Source of the DNA: an uncultured Muribaculaceae bacterium
GTDB lineage: Bacteria > Bacteroidota > Bacteroidia > Bacteroidales > Muribaculaceae
DNA length: 64,000 nucleotides
NCBI GenBank assembly: GCA_934661195.1
Contig: CAKUJD010000008.1
Coordinates: 1-64,000 of the forward strand
Direction of reading: 5' to 3'
Part shown: positions 1-8,433 of the stretch, piece by piece
How positions within the stretch are numbered: position 1 is the first letter of the stretch
Layout: every line of letters begins with the position of its first letter
The notes under the pieces: generated by a model
The model's database searches: none
Told to the model about the DNA's origin: nothing
The model's input: only the letters and a program-made list of their open reading frames with translations
Position numbers and translations under genes: made by a program

Positions 1-42
1 GCACACGTAAAACTTTTCGCTTGATAACCATTGATTGCCATC

Positions 43-162
43 GGACGCGGCATGCCGAAAGCACAGAAAAAGTATGGTGCTTGTGTCGTTTCCCATAAAA
101 CAGCAGGCGGCATTATCCCTAACGGGATTGATACTTTTTCAGTGCTCTTGGCATGCCGCGTC
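43..162. repeat. Long inverted repeat made of two facing GCATGC-repeat copies
   Basis: The left arm (43-75) begins GGACGCGGCATGCC and runs on through AGCAC and GAAAAAGTAT. The right arm (131-162) is its reverse complement with about 3 mismatches in 32 bases. The loop is about 55 bases. The same unit recurs near 28.5-28.8 kb and 41.1 kb, so this is a dispersed intergenic family rather than a terminator of one gene. Confidence 0.8.
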
Positions 163-383
163 TGCCGCAATTTGCTGAAGACTAATCAATTGGTTTTGGT
201 GAGTTCCCAATAATAGGCAGCATCCAATGCATACCAAAAGCGCCGAAAAAAGGGACTACCCGTTATGGGTTGAATACATACAAAAAAACATCAACCATTT
301 GCCATATTTGCATGTATAGCAAATTGCCATGAATTTGGCTATACATGTGGTGTATAATTGCTTTATTATCACTAATTTCCGTT

Positions 384-403
384 GGACGTGGTATGCCACG
401 TCC
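384..403. repeat. GCATGC-type palindromic repeat, copy 3
   Basis: A near-perfect 20-base palindrome, ggacgtggtatgccacgtcc, in the same family as the copies at 28526 and 28650. Confidence 0.75.
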
Positions 404-491
404 CCACATTAACTGGCTGAAAATTAGCTGTAAATGGTATAGCCAATCAATTGTGTGTGGCCTATATGGGTGTGAAACCAACAATTTGGGT

Positions 492-499
492 TATATTTG
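492..499 (+). promoter_or_regulatory. Bacteroidetes -7 box
   Basis: TATATTTG fits the TAnnTTTG consensus of the Bacteroidetes primary sigma factor. It lies about 33 bases before the ATG at 532. No clear -33 element was seen. Confidence 0.5.
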
Positions 500-531
500 C
501 AAAAAGATATAAATGAAAAACGACACGAACT

Positions 532-1986
532 ATGAGTGACATTAACAAACGTGCCTTTAGGATGGTGCTCGACAGTGTGGCTGGCATTCTGCTGCCTGCC
601 GACAAGGCGCTGACGGCTATGAGCCAAAGGCCGTCGCCGCAGGTGGCAGGGGTAGCTGTGTATCTGTTTGCTGACAAGGGCAAGGACAGTCTGCTGCTGA
701 TGTATGATAACCGAAATTTGCTGATTGACTTTGATGGCATTTCGGCGTGTGACTTGATTGACAACACCTATGACGTGACGACTGGCGGCGATACCTACAC
801 GACAGTGAAGTCTCATCCCGTCAGGGCCTTGGGACGCAGCATTATAGGCGAGGTGCTCGACGGCGACCGCGGCGCTTTTATCGGTGCCATGACCACGGGA
901 GCGGATGTGGAGACTTACACGACTCCTGTCAGGACCTATACAAAAGGTAACTGCATTGTGAGGCTTGGACTGTGTGATGAGCATACTCCCAATTTGAAAA
1001 TCGACTTTGGCACCGACACTGGGTTGGCCTACAGAGTGGCGTCGCTGGTGAAGACGGTGCTGCAACAACACGGCCGTCGTGCCCGTCGTGCCTGCGCCCC
1101 CAAGCGTGTGGGGCGGTCGTTTAATGATTGTGAGGCTGAACTTCAAGAAAAGCAGCGCAGGGCGGAGGCGGCGCGTGAGGCTGCCGCGCGTAGGCGTCAG
1201 GAAGAAGAGAATGTGGCGCTCAGCGGCCAGCCCAAGAAAATTTTGCGGCGATTTTTTGATTGGCGTGATGCCAAGTGCCTGCTGTTTCTGTTCCTGGGCG
1301 TGTTTGCCACACTAACTCAATTTTATGGCTACGCAGATAAAATTTGGATGAGCATTAGCTACCTGATTTACCTGTTTGCGCTATTTGCGACATGGGCATG
1401 GTCAATCGAAGACGAAAACTCTTCGCCTAAGGATATTTCTTTTAACACAGGGTTTGCGGTGCCTGTGCTGATGGCGCATGCCGTGCTCAACCTGTTCCCG
1501 TTTGCCTTTCATTCGCACACATTGGTTACTGTGATTTACCGGCTTACTGGCTTCCCATACAATATGTATGAGGGCGGTGTGGTTGTATGGACGGTGGCGG
1601 CCATAGTGGAGATTGTGCTGATTGTAACCATTGTCAAGATGTGGCGCAGCCATGGTGGCGGCGACAGAACGCGCTTTAAGTGGGGAGCGGCTTCATCGTC
1701 GTCGGTGCTTGGTGTGCTGCTTGTCGTGGGCCTCGTGGTTGGCGCACTGCTCCCCAAGCCTTATTATAGCGCCCATTGCACTGATTTCGGTGGTGACAGA
1801 TATGGTGAGACGATATATGGCAACGATGCGCAGAAGAAAGAGAAATGGAGATATTCTGATGAGTGGTTGCAATATTACGAACGATTGTTGTTCGGTGGTG
1901 AGGAAGATGAGACCCAAGATGACTACAAGGCCTTCGTTTTTCCTCGTGTGCCAGCCGACTCCACCATCACTGACTCAACGAAATAA
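532..1986 (+). CDS. Membrane protein of unknown function
   Basis: A 484-residue protein that I do not recognise. Residues 1-180 look like a soluble domain. A charged, Arg/Glu/Ala-rich helix follows (about 195-228, probable coiled coil). About five hydrophobic segments come next (roughly 246-265, 272-292, 305-326, 345-370 and 385-408), and then a polar, acidic tail. There is no signal peptide, so the N-terminal domain is probably cytoplasmic. The start is set by the first ATG after a promoter-like box. The gene stands alone between a repeat region and the M6 protease gene, which has its own promoter, so context gives no function. Confidence 0.75.
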   Translation: MSDINKRAFRMVLDSVAGILLPADKALTAMSQRPSPQVAGVAVYLFADKGKDSLLLMYDNRNLLIDFDGISACDLIDNTYDVTTGGDTYTTVKSHPVRALGRSIIGEVLDGDRGAFIGAMTTGADVETYTTPVRTYTKGNCIVRLGLCDEHTPNLKIDFGTDTGLAYRVASLVKTVLQQHGRRARRACAPKRVGRSFNDCEAELQEKQRRAEAAREAAARRRQEEENVALSGQPKKILRRFFDWRDAKCLLFLFLGVFATLTQFYGYADKIWMSISYLIYLFALFATWAWSIEDENSSPKDISFNTGFAVPVLMAHAVLNLFPFAFHSHTLVTVIYRLTGFPYNMYEGGVVVWTVAAIVEIVLIVTIVKMWRSHGGGDRTRFKWGAASSSSVLGVLLVVGLVVGALLPKPYYSAHCTDFGGDRYGETIYGNDAQKKEKWRYSDEWLQYYERLLFGGEEDETQDDYKAFVFPRVPADSTITDSTK

Positions 1987-2009
1987 TGAATATTTTGCGG
2001 CCGTTTTAA

Positions 2010-2040
2010 TTGTGAGTGTAGGCCGAAATGGCTACATTTG
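2010..2040 (+). promoter_or_regulatory. Promoter of the M6 protease gene
   Basis: TTG at 2010-2012 and TACATTTG at 2033-2040 are separated by 20 bases. This matches the Bacteroidetes -33/-7 arrangement, and the leader is about 55 bases. Confidence 0.65.
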
Positions 2041-2100
2041 CAATGATTTGCAACAAATGCAACTAACTGGATTACTGATTATACTAAAAAACGTAGTTAT

Positions 2101-4401
2101 ATGAAGAAACTTCTACTATCAGCAGTGCTGTGCCTGGCGGCAGCCTGGGCACAGGCCGTGCCAGCGTGGCCAGAACCATACACGGTGACGCAGCCCGACG
2201 GAAGCAAACTCACTCTGCAACTGTATGGCGACGAGTGGCAGCACATCACCATCACCACCGACGGCTACACCGTGGTGCGCAATGCCGACGGCTATTACAC
2301 CTATGCCCAGGTTGACGCTGGCGGCCAGCTGGTGGCCAGCGCGGTGAAGGCGCGCAACGCCGCCGAGCGTACGGCCAGCGATGCCGAATTTTTGGCCCAC
2401 GTGGGCAAGATGGTCCACGCCGAGGCTGCCGAGGCAGGCGTCGCAGCCAAGGCTCCGGCCCACAAACTGAGCGGACTGCTCGACATTAGCAAGTTTCGCG
2501 GTCTGGTGGTGCTGGTGCAGTACAAGGACCGGAATTTCTTGGCCACAGATCCGCACAAACTGTTTAACGACATGATAACCCAAAATGGCTACACCGGCTT
2601 TGTGAACGAGTTTACGGGCAAGAAGGAGGAATACACGGGTAGTGTGTATGACTACTTCAGCGACAACAGCAACGGCAACTTCAAGCCCCGCTTCGATGTG
2701 GTTGGCCCAGTGACCGTCGACTTCCCGCAAACCTATCCTGGAGGCAGCAGCAATGCCACGGTGGCGCGCTGCACGGCCATGTTTAGCGACGCGCTGAAGC
2801 AGCTCGACGGCTCAATCAACTATAAAGACTACGACACCAACGGCGACGGCACGGTGGACATGGTGTTTTTCATCGTGGCCGGCGGCGGCGCCAACTATGG
2901 CGTGAACAATTCCAGCTATCTGTGGCCGCATGCCAGCCAGTTCTCGTCGCTCAGGCTCGATGGCGTGAACTTCGGCCGCTATGCATGCTCTACCGAACTC
3001 TACGGCCTGCAGAGCGACAGCATAGTGGACGGCATAGGCACTGTGGTGCATGAGTTCAGCCACGTGCTGGGCCTGCCCGACCTGTATGACGTGAACTACG
3101 CCACCAGCGGCATGAGTTCGCATCCTGGCAAGTGGTCGATAATGGCCGGCGGCAACTACTTGAACCGCAGCCGCACTCCTGCGGGCTATGGCTCGTATGA
3201 GCGATCTTCGCTGGGCTGGCTCAAGCCCGAGGTGATAGCCAGCGAGGGCGGACGCGTGGCACGCTCGCTGCAGACCACCAACACCGCATTCCGCATCAAT
3301 TCGCAGATTAGGCAGGAATACTTTTTGCTGGAGAACCGCGACGACGCACGCTGGGACGCCTACCTGCCCGGCCACGGGCTGGCTGTGTGGCGCGTTGACT
3401 CGACCAGCACCGACGCCTGGACGGGCAACAAAGTGAACGTGGACCCGCGCCACAACTACTATGAACTGGTGCGCGCCTGCCAGAAGGACACCACCACCAG
3501 CAGCTATGGCCAGATAGCCGTTGACTATGACGGCGACCTGTTCCCCGGATCACAGAACGTGACCGAACTGAAAAACAGCGCTTCGAAACCCACCATAAAG
3601 TCGTGGAGCGGCCTCAAGACCGAGTGGACGCTGAGCGGCATCACCGCCAACAACGGCAATGTTGAGTTCAGCGTGGTGCGCGACCCCGTGCTCACGCTCT
3701 ACGAGCCATTCAACGCCATGCCGCTCACCAGCGCCGACACCACCGGCGTGCAGGGCGAGTGGGCGCAGTGGAGCCTGACCAAGGCCCGCGTGGCCATGCC
3801 CGACTCGGCTGTGGGCAACGGCACCAAGGCCGTCGCCATCCTCGCCAAGGGCGACATTCACTCCACCACCGCGGTTGAGCATCAGTTCAACACCATACGC
3901 TTCAACTTCATCAACCCCACTGCAAAGACGGCAATCGTGCGCGCCTACTACTCGGTGGACAACGGCGTGACGTGGCTGCTGGCTTCGCCATTCGACGGAC
4001 AGCAATTCTTCCGCGTGCAGCCTGGCGAGAGCGCAGAGGGCGAGTTCCGCATCGGCCTTAGCTCAAAGCAGAAGACAATGTTTAAAATATACGAGTTCTC
4101 GGGCAGCGCCACCGACTATTGCTATATCGACGATGTGGTGATAAGCTACGTTGACGACGATGGCGGCTCGGGCGTGGCAAGCGTGGCGGCCGCTGCCAGC
4201 CGACTGGCGGTGAGCCGCGCTGGCGGCCTTGCCATAGCGGTGGCCACACCGTGCAGCGCCGATGCCGTGACGGTGTATAACGCCTCGGGAGCCGTCGTGG
4301 CCCGCGCTCAGGCTCAGAACGGCCATGCATCTCTGCAGCTGCCGGCCCACGGATTCTATGTGGTGACAGCCGGAGGCAAGAGCGCTAAAGTGACGCTGTA
4401 G
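2101..4401 (+). CDS. Secreted M6-family metalloprotease with C-terminal sorting-like domain
   Basis: A 766-residue exported protease. An N-terminal Sec signal peptide ends near residue 19. The zinc site HEFSH at 317-321, followed by G324 and D327, gives the HExxHxxGxxD signature of the M6 (immune inhibitor A-like) family. An Asp/Gly-rich DTNGDGT stretch near residue 245 may bind calcium. The last 70 or so residues resemble a type IX secretion C-terminal domain, ending in a beta-rich FYVVTAGGKSAKVTL tail. That suggests delivery to the cell surface or outside. The gene has its own promoter and terminator. Substrate is unknown; host or dietary protein breakdown is a guess from the family. Confidence 0.92.
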   Translation: MKKLLLSAVLCLAAAWAQAVPAWPEPYTVTQPDGSKLTLQLYGDEWQHITITTDGYTVVRNADGYYTYAQVDAGGQLVASAVKARNAAERTASDAEFLAHVGKMVHAEAAEAGVAAKAPAHKLSGLLDISKFRGLVVLVQYKDRNFLATDPHKLFNDMITQNGYTGFVNEFTGKKEEYTGSVYDYFSDNSNGNFKPRFDVVGPVTVDFPQTYPGGSSNATVARCTAMFSDALKQLDGSINYKDYDTNGDGTVDMVFFIVAGGGANYGVNNSSYLWPHASQFSSLRLDGVNFGRYACSTELYGLQSDSIVDGIGTVVHEFSHVLGLPDLYDVNYATSGMSSHPGKWSIMAGGNYLNRSRTPAGYGSYERSSLGWLKPEVIASEGGRVARSLQTTNTAFRINSQIRQEYFLLENRDDARWDAYLPGHGLAVWRVDSTSTDAWTGNKVNVDPRHNYYELVRACQKDTTTSSYGQIAVDYDGDLFPGSQNVTELKNSASKPTIKSWSGLKTEWTLSGITANNGNVEFSVVRDPVLTLYEPFNAMPLTSADTTGVQGEWAQWSLTKARVAMPDSAVGNGTKAVAILAKGDIHSTTAVEHQFNTIRFNFINPTAKTAIVRAYYSVDNGVTWLLASPFDGQQFFRVQPGESAEGEFRIGLSSKQKTMFKIYEFSGSATDYCYIDDVVISYVDDDGGSGVASVAAAASRLAVSRAGGLAIAVATPCSADAVTVYNASGAVVARAQAQNGHASLQLPAHGFYVVTAGGKSAKVTL

Positions 4402-4422
4402 CCAGCCACACGACAACTAACA

Positions 4423-4472
4423 ATTGCCGCGGCGTGGAAATCAGCCTCCACAGCCGCGGCAATGCTTTTTTT
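4423..4472 (+). terminator. Rho-independent terminator after the M6 protease gene
   Basis: An 11-bp stem (attgccgcggc at 4423-4433 with gccgcggcaat at 4453-4463) is followed by a T run. Confidence 0.85.
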
Positions 4473-4509
4473 AACGCCGCCAAATGCGGCTAATGTGGCC
4501 GCCAGTGCG

Positions 4510-4517
4510 TAAATTTG
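4510..4517 (+). promoter_or_regulatory. Bacteroidetes -7 box before the MgtC-like gene
   Basis: TAAATTTG lies 24 bases before the first ATG at 4541. A GGAG Shine-Dalgarno-like sequence sits at 4531. Confidence 0.5.
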
Positions 4518-4540
4518 CATAATAAACACAGGAGTGCATT

Positions 4541-5257
4541 ATGATGAATCAAGTGATAAACGATATACTGTCGCCCGACGTGACGTTCACAGGGGCGGTG
4601 TTCAAGTTGCTGCTGAGCCTCGTGCTGGGCGCGGCGGTGGGCTTCGAGCGCCACCGCAAAGGGCAGATAGCCGGCTTGCGCACGTTTGCCCTGATATGCA
4701 TGGGCGCCACGCTGGCCATGCTCATCTCCATATTCATTCCGCAGGAATATCTTGGGGTGAAAAATGGCGACCCTGGCCGCATAGCGGCCCAGGTGGTGAG
4801 CGGTGTGGGCTTTTTGGGCGCTGGCGCCATAATCCAGATGAAAGGCTCGGTGCGCGGCCTCACCACGGCCGCCGGCATATGGATGACGGCCTGCATAGGC
4901 CTCGCCGTGGGAGCGGGCATGTATGCCATAGCCACGGTGGCCACATTTCTCATAATCTTCATTCTGCTCTACATCGAGCGCTACGAAAAGTGGTGCGGGC
5001 TGCAGTGGGAGTCGAAGATAGTGCGCATCAAGGTGCACGGCATCGTCACCGACACTGCGCCGCTGCGCGCGGTGTTTAAGCGATATGGCGTGCACACCAG
5101 CGACGAGTTTTTCAAGTTTGACTACGACAGCGGCATAACGGTGATCAACTACCTGATACGCGTGCGCGACGCAGCCGACTTCATATCGCTGTTCAACGAC
5201 ATACACGAGTGCTACGACACCGCCTCGATCACACTTGGCAACGAGGTGAGCATGTAG
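4541..5257 (+). CDS. MgtC/SapB family membrane protein
   Basis: A 238-residue inner-membrane protein with about five hydrophobic segments in the first 145 residues. It carries the conserved MgtC/SapB core: GAAVGFERHRKGQIAGLRT, GVGFLGAGAII, and RGLTTAAGIW with its charged RG. The C-terminal 90 residues form a soluble, ACT-like alpha/beta domain. Family members have been tied to magnesium homeostasis, F-type ATP synthase control or acid survival, but the exact role varies and cannot be assigned here. Two adjacent ATGs (4541 and 4544) are possible starts; GGAG ten bases upstream favours 4541. The gene is followed 45 bases later by a cation antiporter gene on the same strand, consistent with a shared ion-homeostasis transcript. 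Confidence 0.92.
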   Translation: MMNQVINDILSPDVTFTGAVFKLLLSLVLGAAVGFERHRKGQIAGLRTFALICMGATLAMLISIFIPQEYLGVKNGDPGRIAAQVVSGVGFLGAGAIIQMKGSVRGLTTAAGIWMTACIGLAVGAGMYAIATVATFLIIFILLYIERYEKWCGLQWESKIVRIKVHGIVTDTAPLRAVFKRYGVHTSDEFFKFDYDSGITVINYLIRVRDAADFISLFNDIHECYDTASITLGNEVSM

Positions 5258-5302
5258 GCGGCACCCCGGCCAATAGTATAACAACTCACAAGACACAAAG
5301 AC

Positions 5303-7531
5303 ATGGACACGACCCTGCTCAACAGCCTCATCAGCGACCTTGCGCTGATACTCATACTTGGCTCGGTGGCCACGGTGCTGTTTAAGAAACTTAAGCAGCC
5401 TGTGGTGCTGGGCTACATAGTGGCCGGCTTCATTGCCAGCCCGCACTTTGCCTTCTTCCCATCGGTGGTGCATGAGGGCAACATCGACTTTTGGGCGCAG
5501 ATAGGCATCATAGTGCTTCTGTTCTCGATAGGACTCGACTTCAGTTTCAAAAAACTGCTCAACGTGGGCGGCTCGGCCGCCGTGACCGCGCTGATAATAG
5601 TGCTGGGCATGATGGGACTGGGCTTTGTGGTGGGGCGGCTGCTGAACTTCAGCGCCGTCAACGCCATGTTTCTTGGCGGCATGCTGTCGATGTCGTCAAC
5701 CACCATCATCATCAAGGCCCTCGACGACCTCAAGATGCGCCAGCGGCGCTTTGTGCCCCTGGTGCTGGCCGTGCTCATAGTGGAAGACCTCTTTGCCGTG
5801 GTGCTGCTTGTGATACTGTCGTCGGTGGCCAAGAAGAATGTGCAGGGCGAGGAACTGATGAAGAGCGTGCTCACCCTTTCGGGCTTCCTGATAATCTGGT
5901 TCACCGTGGGCATATTCCTGATCCCGTCGGTGTTCAAGCGCTTCCGCAACGTCATCAGCGACGAGCTGATGCTCGTCATTTCCATGGCGCTGTGCTTCTT
6001 CATGGCTGTGTTTTCGGTGAAGTCGGGCTTCTCGCTGGCTCTTGGCGCCTTCGTGATGGGGTCGATACTGGCCGGCACAGTCGAGGCCGAGCGCATCGAG
6101 CGCCTCATCACGCCCGTCAAAGACCTGTTTGGCGCGGTGTTTTTCATATCGGTGGGCATGATGGTCAACCCTCAGGTCATAGTGCAGCACGCTGGCACCA
6201 TAGCGCTGTTCTCGGCCGTTGTGGTGGTGGGCATGATCACCTTCGGCACCTTTGGCATGCTGGCCACCGGACAGCCGCTGAAGATTGCCATGGAGTCGGG
6301 CTTCTGCCTGACTCAGATAGGCGAGTTCTCGTTTATCATCGCCACCACGGGCGTGTCGCTTGGCGTGCTCGACACCAGCCTCTATGCCATAATAGTGGCC
6401 GTGAGTGTGATCACCACATTTTTCACCCCGTTTTTCATTAAGCGCGCCATTCCGTGCTACAACTTCGTGTCGCGCCACCTGCCCGGCAGCTGGAGCCGCC
6501 TGCTTGAGGGTTACAGCAAGAACGCTACCGAGAGTGAGACGTCGGAGGCGCGCCAGTTGTGGCGCACGGTGTTTAAGCGCTACGCCCTGCGCCTGGTGCT
6601 GTATTCGGTCATAGTAATAGCCCTGATAGTGGTGAGCCACACCTATTGGGTGCCGCTCATGCGCCGGCTGCTGGGGCACGACATGGGCCGCCTGGTGGGC
6701 GTGGCCAGCACCATAGCCGCAATGTCGCCGTTCCTATATGCCATAATACTGCCAAGCACGCGCGCCGACGAGCGCAAGCGCCTGGTGGCTGCCAGCGGCC
6801 GCGTCACCTATGTGCCGCTCATCATGATGAGCCTGCTGGGCACAGTGGTGTCGATGATGTTTGTCACCCGCGAGCTGTATGGCATCTACCGCAGCACCAC
6901 TGCCGTGACCACCGCCGTGACGCTTACGCTGATGTTCACCGTGCTCTTGTCGCCCAAGCTCACACGGCGCATGCGCGACATGGAGCGCCGTTTCATAAGC
7001 AATGCCAACGAGCGCGAGAACCACCGCACTGGCCGCGACAACAACCTGGTGAGCGATATGCACCTGGCATATATGCGCGTGGGCTACGGATGCCCGTTTG
7101 TGGGCGAGACACTGAAGAGCGCCGACCTGCGCCGACGCTATGGCGTGAACGTGGTGAACATCCAGCGCAATTCGGCGCTTTACCCCGTGCCTACGGGCGA
7201 CACTCGTGTGTTTCCCGGCGATGTGATTGGCGTGATAGGCACCGACGAGCAGATTCAGTGCCTGCTGCCCATTGTTGAAGACAAGGGACAGCAGCAGCCG
7301 GCGCCAGCCGGCGAGGCGCGCTTTATGCACTTTGCCATTAGCGAGGCCTCTCCACTGGTGGGCAAGACTCTGGCGCAGGCGCGTCTGCGCGAAGATTATG
7401 CGTCGCTGCTGGTGGCCGTGCAGCGCTCTGGCGACAGCTACCTTGCCCCCACGCCCGACGTGGCTTTTGCCGCCGGCGACGTGCTGTGGATTGTGGGCGA
7501 CGCAAAGCGCCTTGCCGCCCTGAAAAAATAA
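5303..7531 (+). CDS. CPA2-family cation:proton antiporter with two TrkA-C domains
   Basis: A 742-residue inner-membrane transporter. Residues 1-400 form a CPA2 (KefB/NhaS-like) exchanger domain with about 12 hydrophobic segments, including a GFSLALGAFVMG segment and SMSSTTIIIKAL. Further membrane segments follow (about 430-560). There are two TrkA-C (RCK_C) ligand-binding domains, at about 592-655 and 674-742, each with the PG/AGDV turn. No TrkA-N nucleotide-binding domain lies between, unlike classical KefB/KefC. It probably exchanges K+ or Na+ for protons; ion specificity cannot be read from sequence. The start is the only good ATG, 45 bases after the MgtC-like gene. Confidence 0.92.
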   Translation: MDTTLLNSLISDLALILILGSVATVLFKKLKQPVVLGYIVAGFIASPHFAFFPSVVHEGNIDFWAQIGIIVLLFSIGLDFSFKKLLNVGGSAAVTALIIVLGMMGLGFVVGRLLNFSAVNAMFLGGMLSMSSTTIIIKALDDLKMRQRRFVPLVLAVLIVEDLFAVVLLVILSSVAKKNVQGEELMKSVLTLSGFLIIWFTVGIFLIPSVFKRFRNVISDELMLVISMALCFFMAVFSVKSGFSLALGAFVMGSILAGTVEAERIERLITPVKDLFGAVFFISVGMMVNPQVIVQHAGTIALFSAVVVVGMITFGTFGMLATGQPLKIAMESGFCLTQIGEFSFIIATTGVSLGVLDTSLYAIIVAVSVITTFFTPFFIKRAIPCYNFVSRHLPGSWSRLLEGYSKNATESETSEARQLWRTVFKRYALRLVLYSVIVIALIVVSHTYWVPLMRRLLGHDMGRLVGVASTIAAMSPFLYAIILPSTRADERKRLVAASGRVTYVPLIMMSLLGTVVSMMFVTRELYGIYRSTTAVTTAVTLTLMFTVLLSPKLTRRMRDMERRFISNANERENHRTGRDNNLVSDMHLAYMRVGYGCPFVGETLKSADLRRRYGVNVVNIQRNSALYPVPTGDTRVFPGDVIGVIGTDEQIQCLLPIVEDKGQQQPAPAGEARFMHFAISEASPLVGKTLAQARLREDYASLLVAVQRSGDSYLAPTPDVAFAAGDVLWIVGDAKRLAALKK

Positions 7532-7562
7532 AGTTGATAATAAATGCCGAATAAAGTAAATA

Positions 7563-8136
7563 ATGGGACAGAAGCATTATAACATACCAACCCTGCCGCT
7601 TACCCACGACTTGGAAACTATAGATGTAATGAGGCAGCTGAACCGTGCTAACAGAAAATTAGCAGAGCTGAGGGGTATTGCCCAAACGATTCCAAACGAG
7701 GCAATACTCATCAAATAGTGCTGAATGGATCAGCTGGATTTTATTTGTCCTAAGAGGAGTTGAGCAAACTGCTACAGAAACCATAGCCCTTGTCAAGGGA
7801 ATGTCTGGGTTAATGGCAGAGTATAAGGGCGTTTTACGCCCAATGTTTGGCAAGCAGTATAGACATGAATTGCTTAATAACCTGTTTTTTCATCCTTATA
7901 CAAAGATTGAGTTTGTAGAGAGGGATATGATGGTGCAGAGGAAGACTGCAGCAAAATATCTTGACAAAATAGTAGATGCGGGCTTGCTGCGTAAGATTAA
8001 GCTGGGCACATCAAACTACTATGTTAACACTAAACTGATGAATTTGCTGGCAAATGCGTATGTACCCGAAAAGGGCAAAACGGGTATCGTAAGGAGCAGC
8101 ATATGTACCCGAAAAGGGCAAAACGGGTACATATAG
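7563..8136 (+). pseudogene. Fic-family protein, internally deleted remnant
   Basis: The reading frame from ATG 7563 gives 51 residues that match the N-terminus of Bacteroidales Fic proteins (LPLTHDLETIDVMRQLNRAN, then ELRGIAQTIPNEA). It stops at 7716-7718. From about 7705, in another frame, the sequence resumes as a Fic C-terminus (SAEWISWILFVLRGVEQTA, then a winged-helix-like tail with KYLDKIVDAGLLRK). The catalytic HPFxxGNGR core and about 200 residues between are missing. So this is a deletion remnant with a frame change and cannot be an AMP-transferase. An apparent 152-residue frame starting at 7678 uses out-of-frame codons before the join and is not a natural start. Family identity is from recalled motif resemblance. 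Confidence 0.8.
8058..8129 (+). repeat. Direct repeat at the 3' end of the Fic remnant
   Basis: Two copies of a roughly 27-base unit containing TGTACCCGAAAAGGGCAAAA then CGGGTA begin at 8061 and 8104, a 43-base period. Each copy can also fold, since TACCCG faces CGGGTA. The duplication replaces the normal end of the Fic frame. Confidence 0.8.
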
Positions 8137-8375
8137 GGGTAGCTGCGATATGTGATCCCCCCCTAAAAAATATGCCTGAATTGTGTGAGACTTTTTTCGT
8201 CAATTTGGGCAATAATGCGGCCTTGGGCGGCGTTATATGTTCACAATAAGTCCAAAAGCGCACACACACTTATCCAAGAGGCTTTTGGATGTAGTTTTAT
8301 GCACACAAATCGTAACATTGAATCACTTTAAATTCAGATGCCTTAGGAAAAACAGACTGAATTGAATGTATGTTT
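8137..8375. other. Intergenic region without recognisable genes
   Basis: About 240 bases between the Fic remnant and the hairpin at 8376. I see no promoter, RNA or coding signal that stands out. Confidence 0.6.
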
Positions 8376-8424
8376 GGCCGCTCCACTTCAGTCCCGCCAG
8401 GCGGGTGAGGTGGAGCGGCTTTTT
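8376..8424. terminator. Strong hairpin between the Fic remnant and the AraC gene
   Basis: A stem of about 20 bp (ggccgctccac at its base, facing gtggagcggc) is followed on the + strand by TTTTT at 8420-8424. It also lies just past the stop of the leftward AraC gene, so it probably ends transcription from both sides. Confidence 0.75.
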
Positions 8425-8433
8425 CTGTGCGCT

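Larger units (their letters stand above)
1..531. other. Non-coding region with palindromic repeats
   Basis: No supportable gene. The short open frames here cross the repeat arms and lack any family resemblance. The stretch holds two facing copies of a GCATGC-centred repeat (43-75 and 131-162), a third short palindrome (384-403), and the promoter of the next gene. Confidence 0.7.

Noticed and set aside
97..107. Ala at the GyrA Ser83-equivalent position of ParC as a resistance mutation
   Set aside because: These are residue numbers of the parC product (13069-15804). The HPHGDAS pattern looks like the normal Bacteroidetes form, so resistance cannot be inferred.
31..213. 60-codon frame at the left edge
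   Set aside because: It runs through the inverted repeat arms and has no start signal or family resemblance.
4490..5473. 327-codon minus-strand frame over the MgtC-like gene
   Set aside because: Shadow frame; the opposite strand has a clear family match.
7678..8136. 152-residue protein starting at ATG 7678
   Set aside because: Its first codons are an out-of-frame reading of the Fic N-terminus. The real N-terminal frame begins at 7563.
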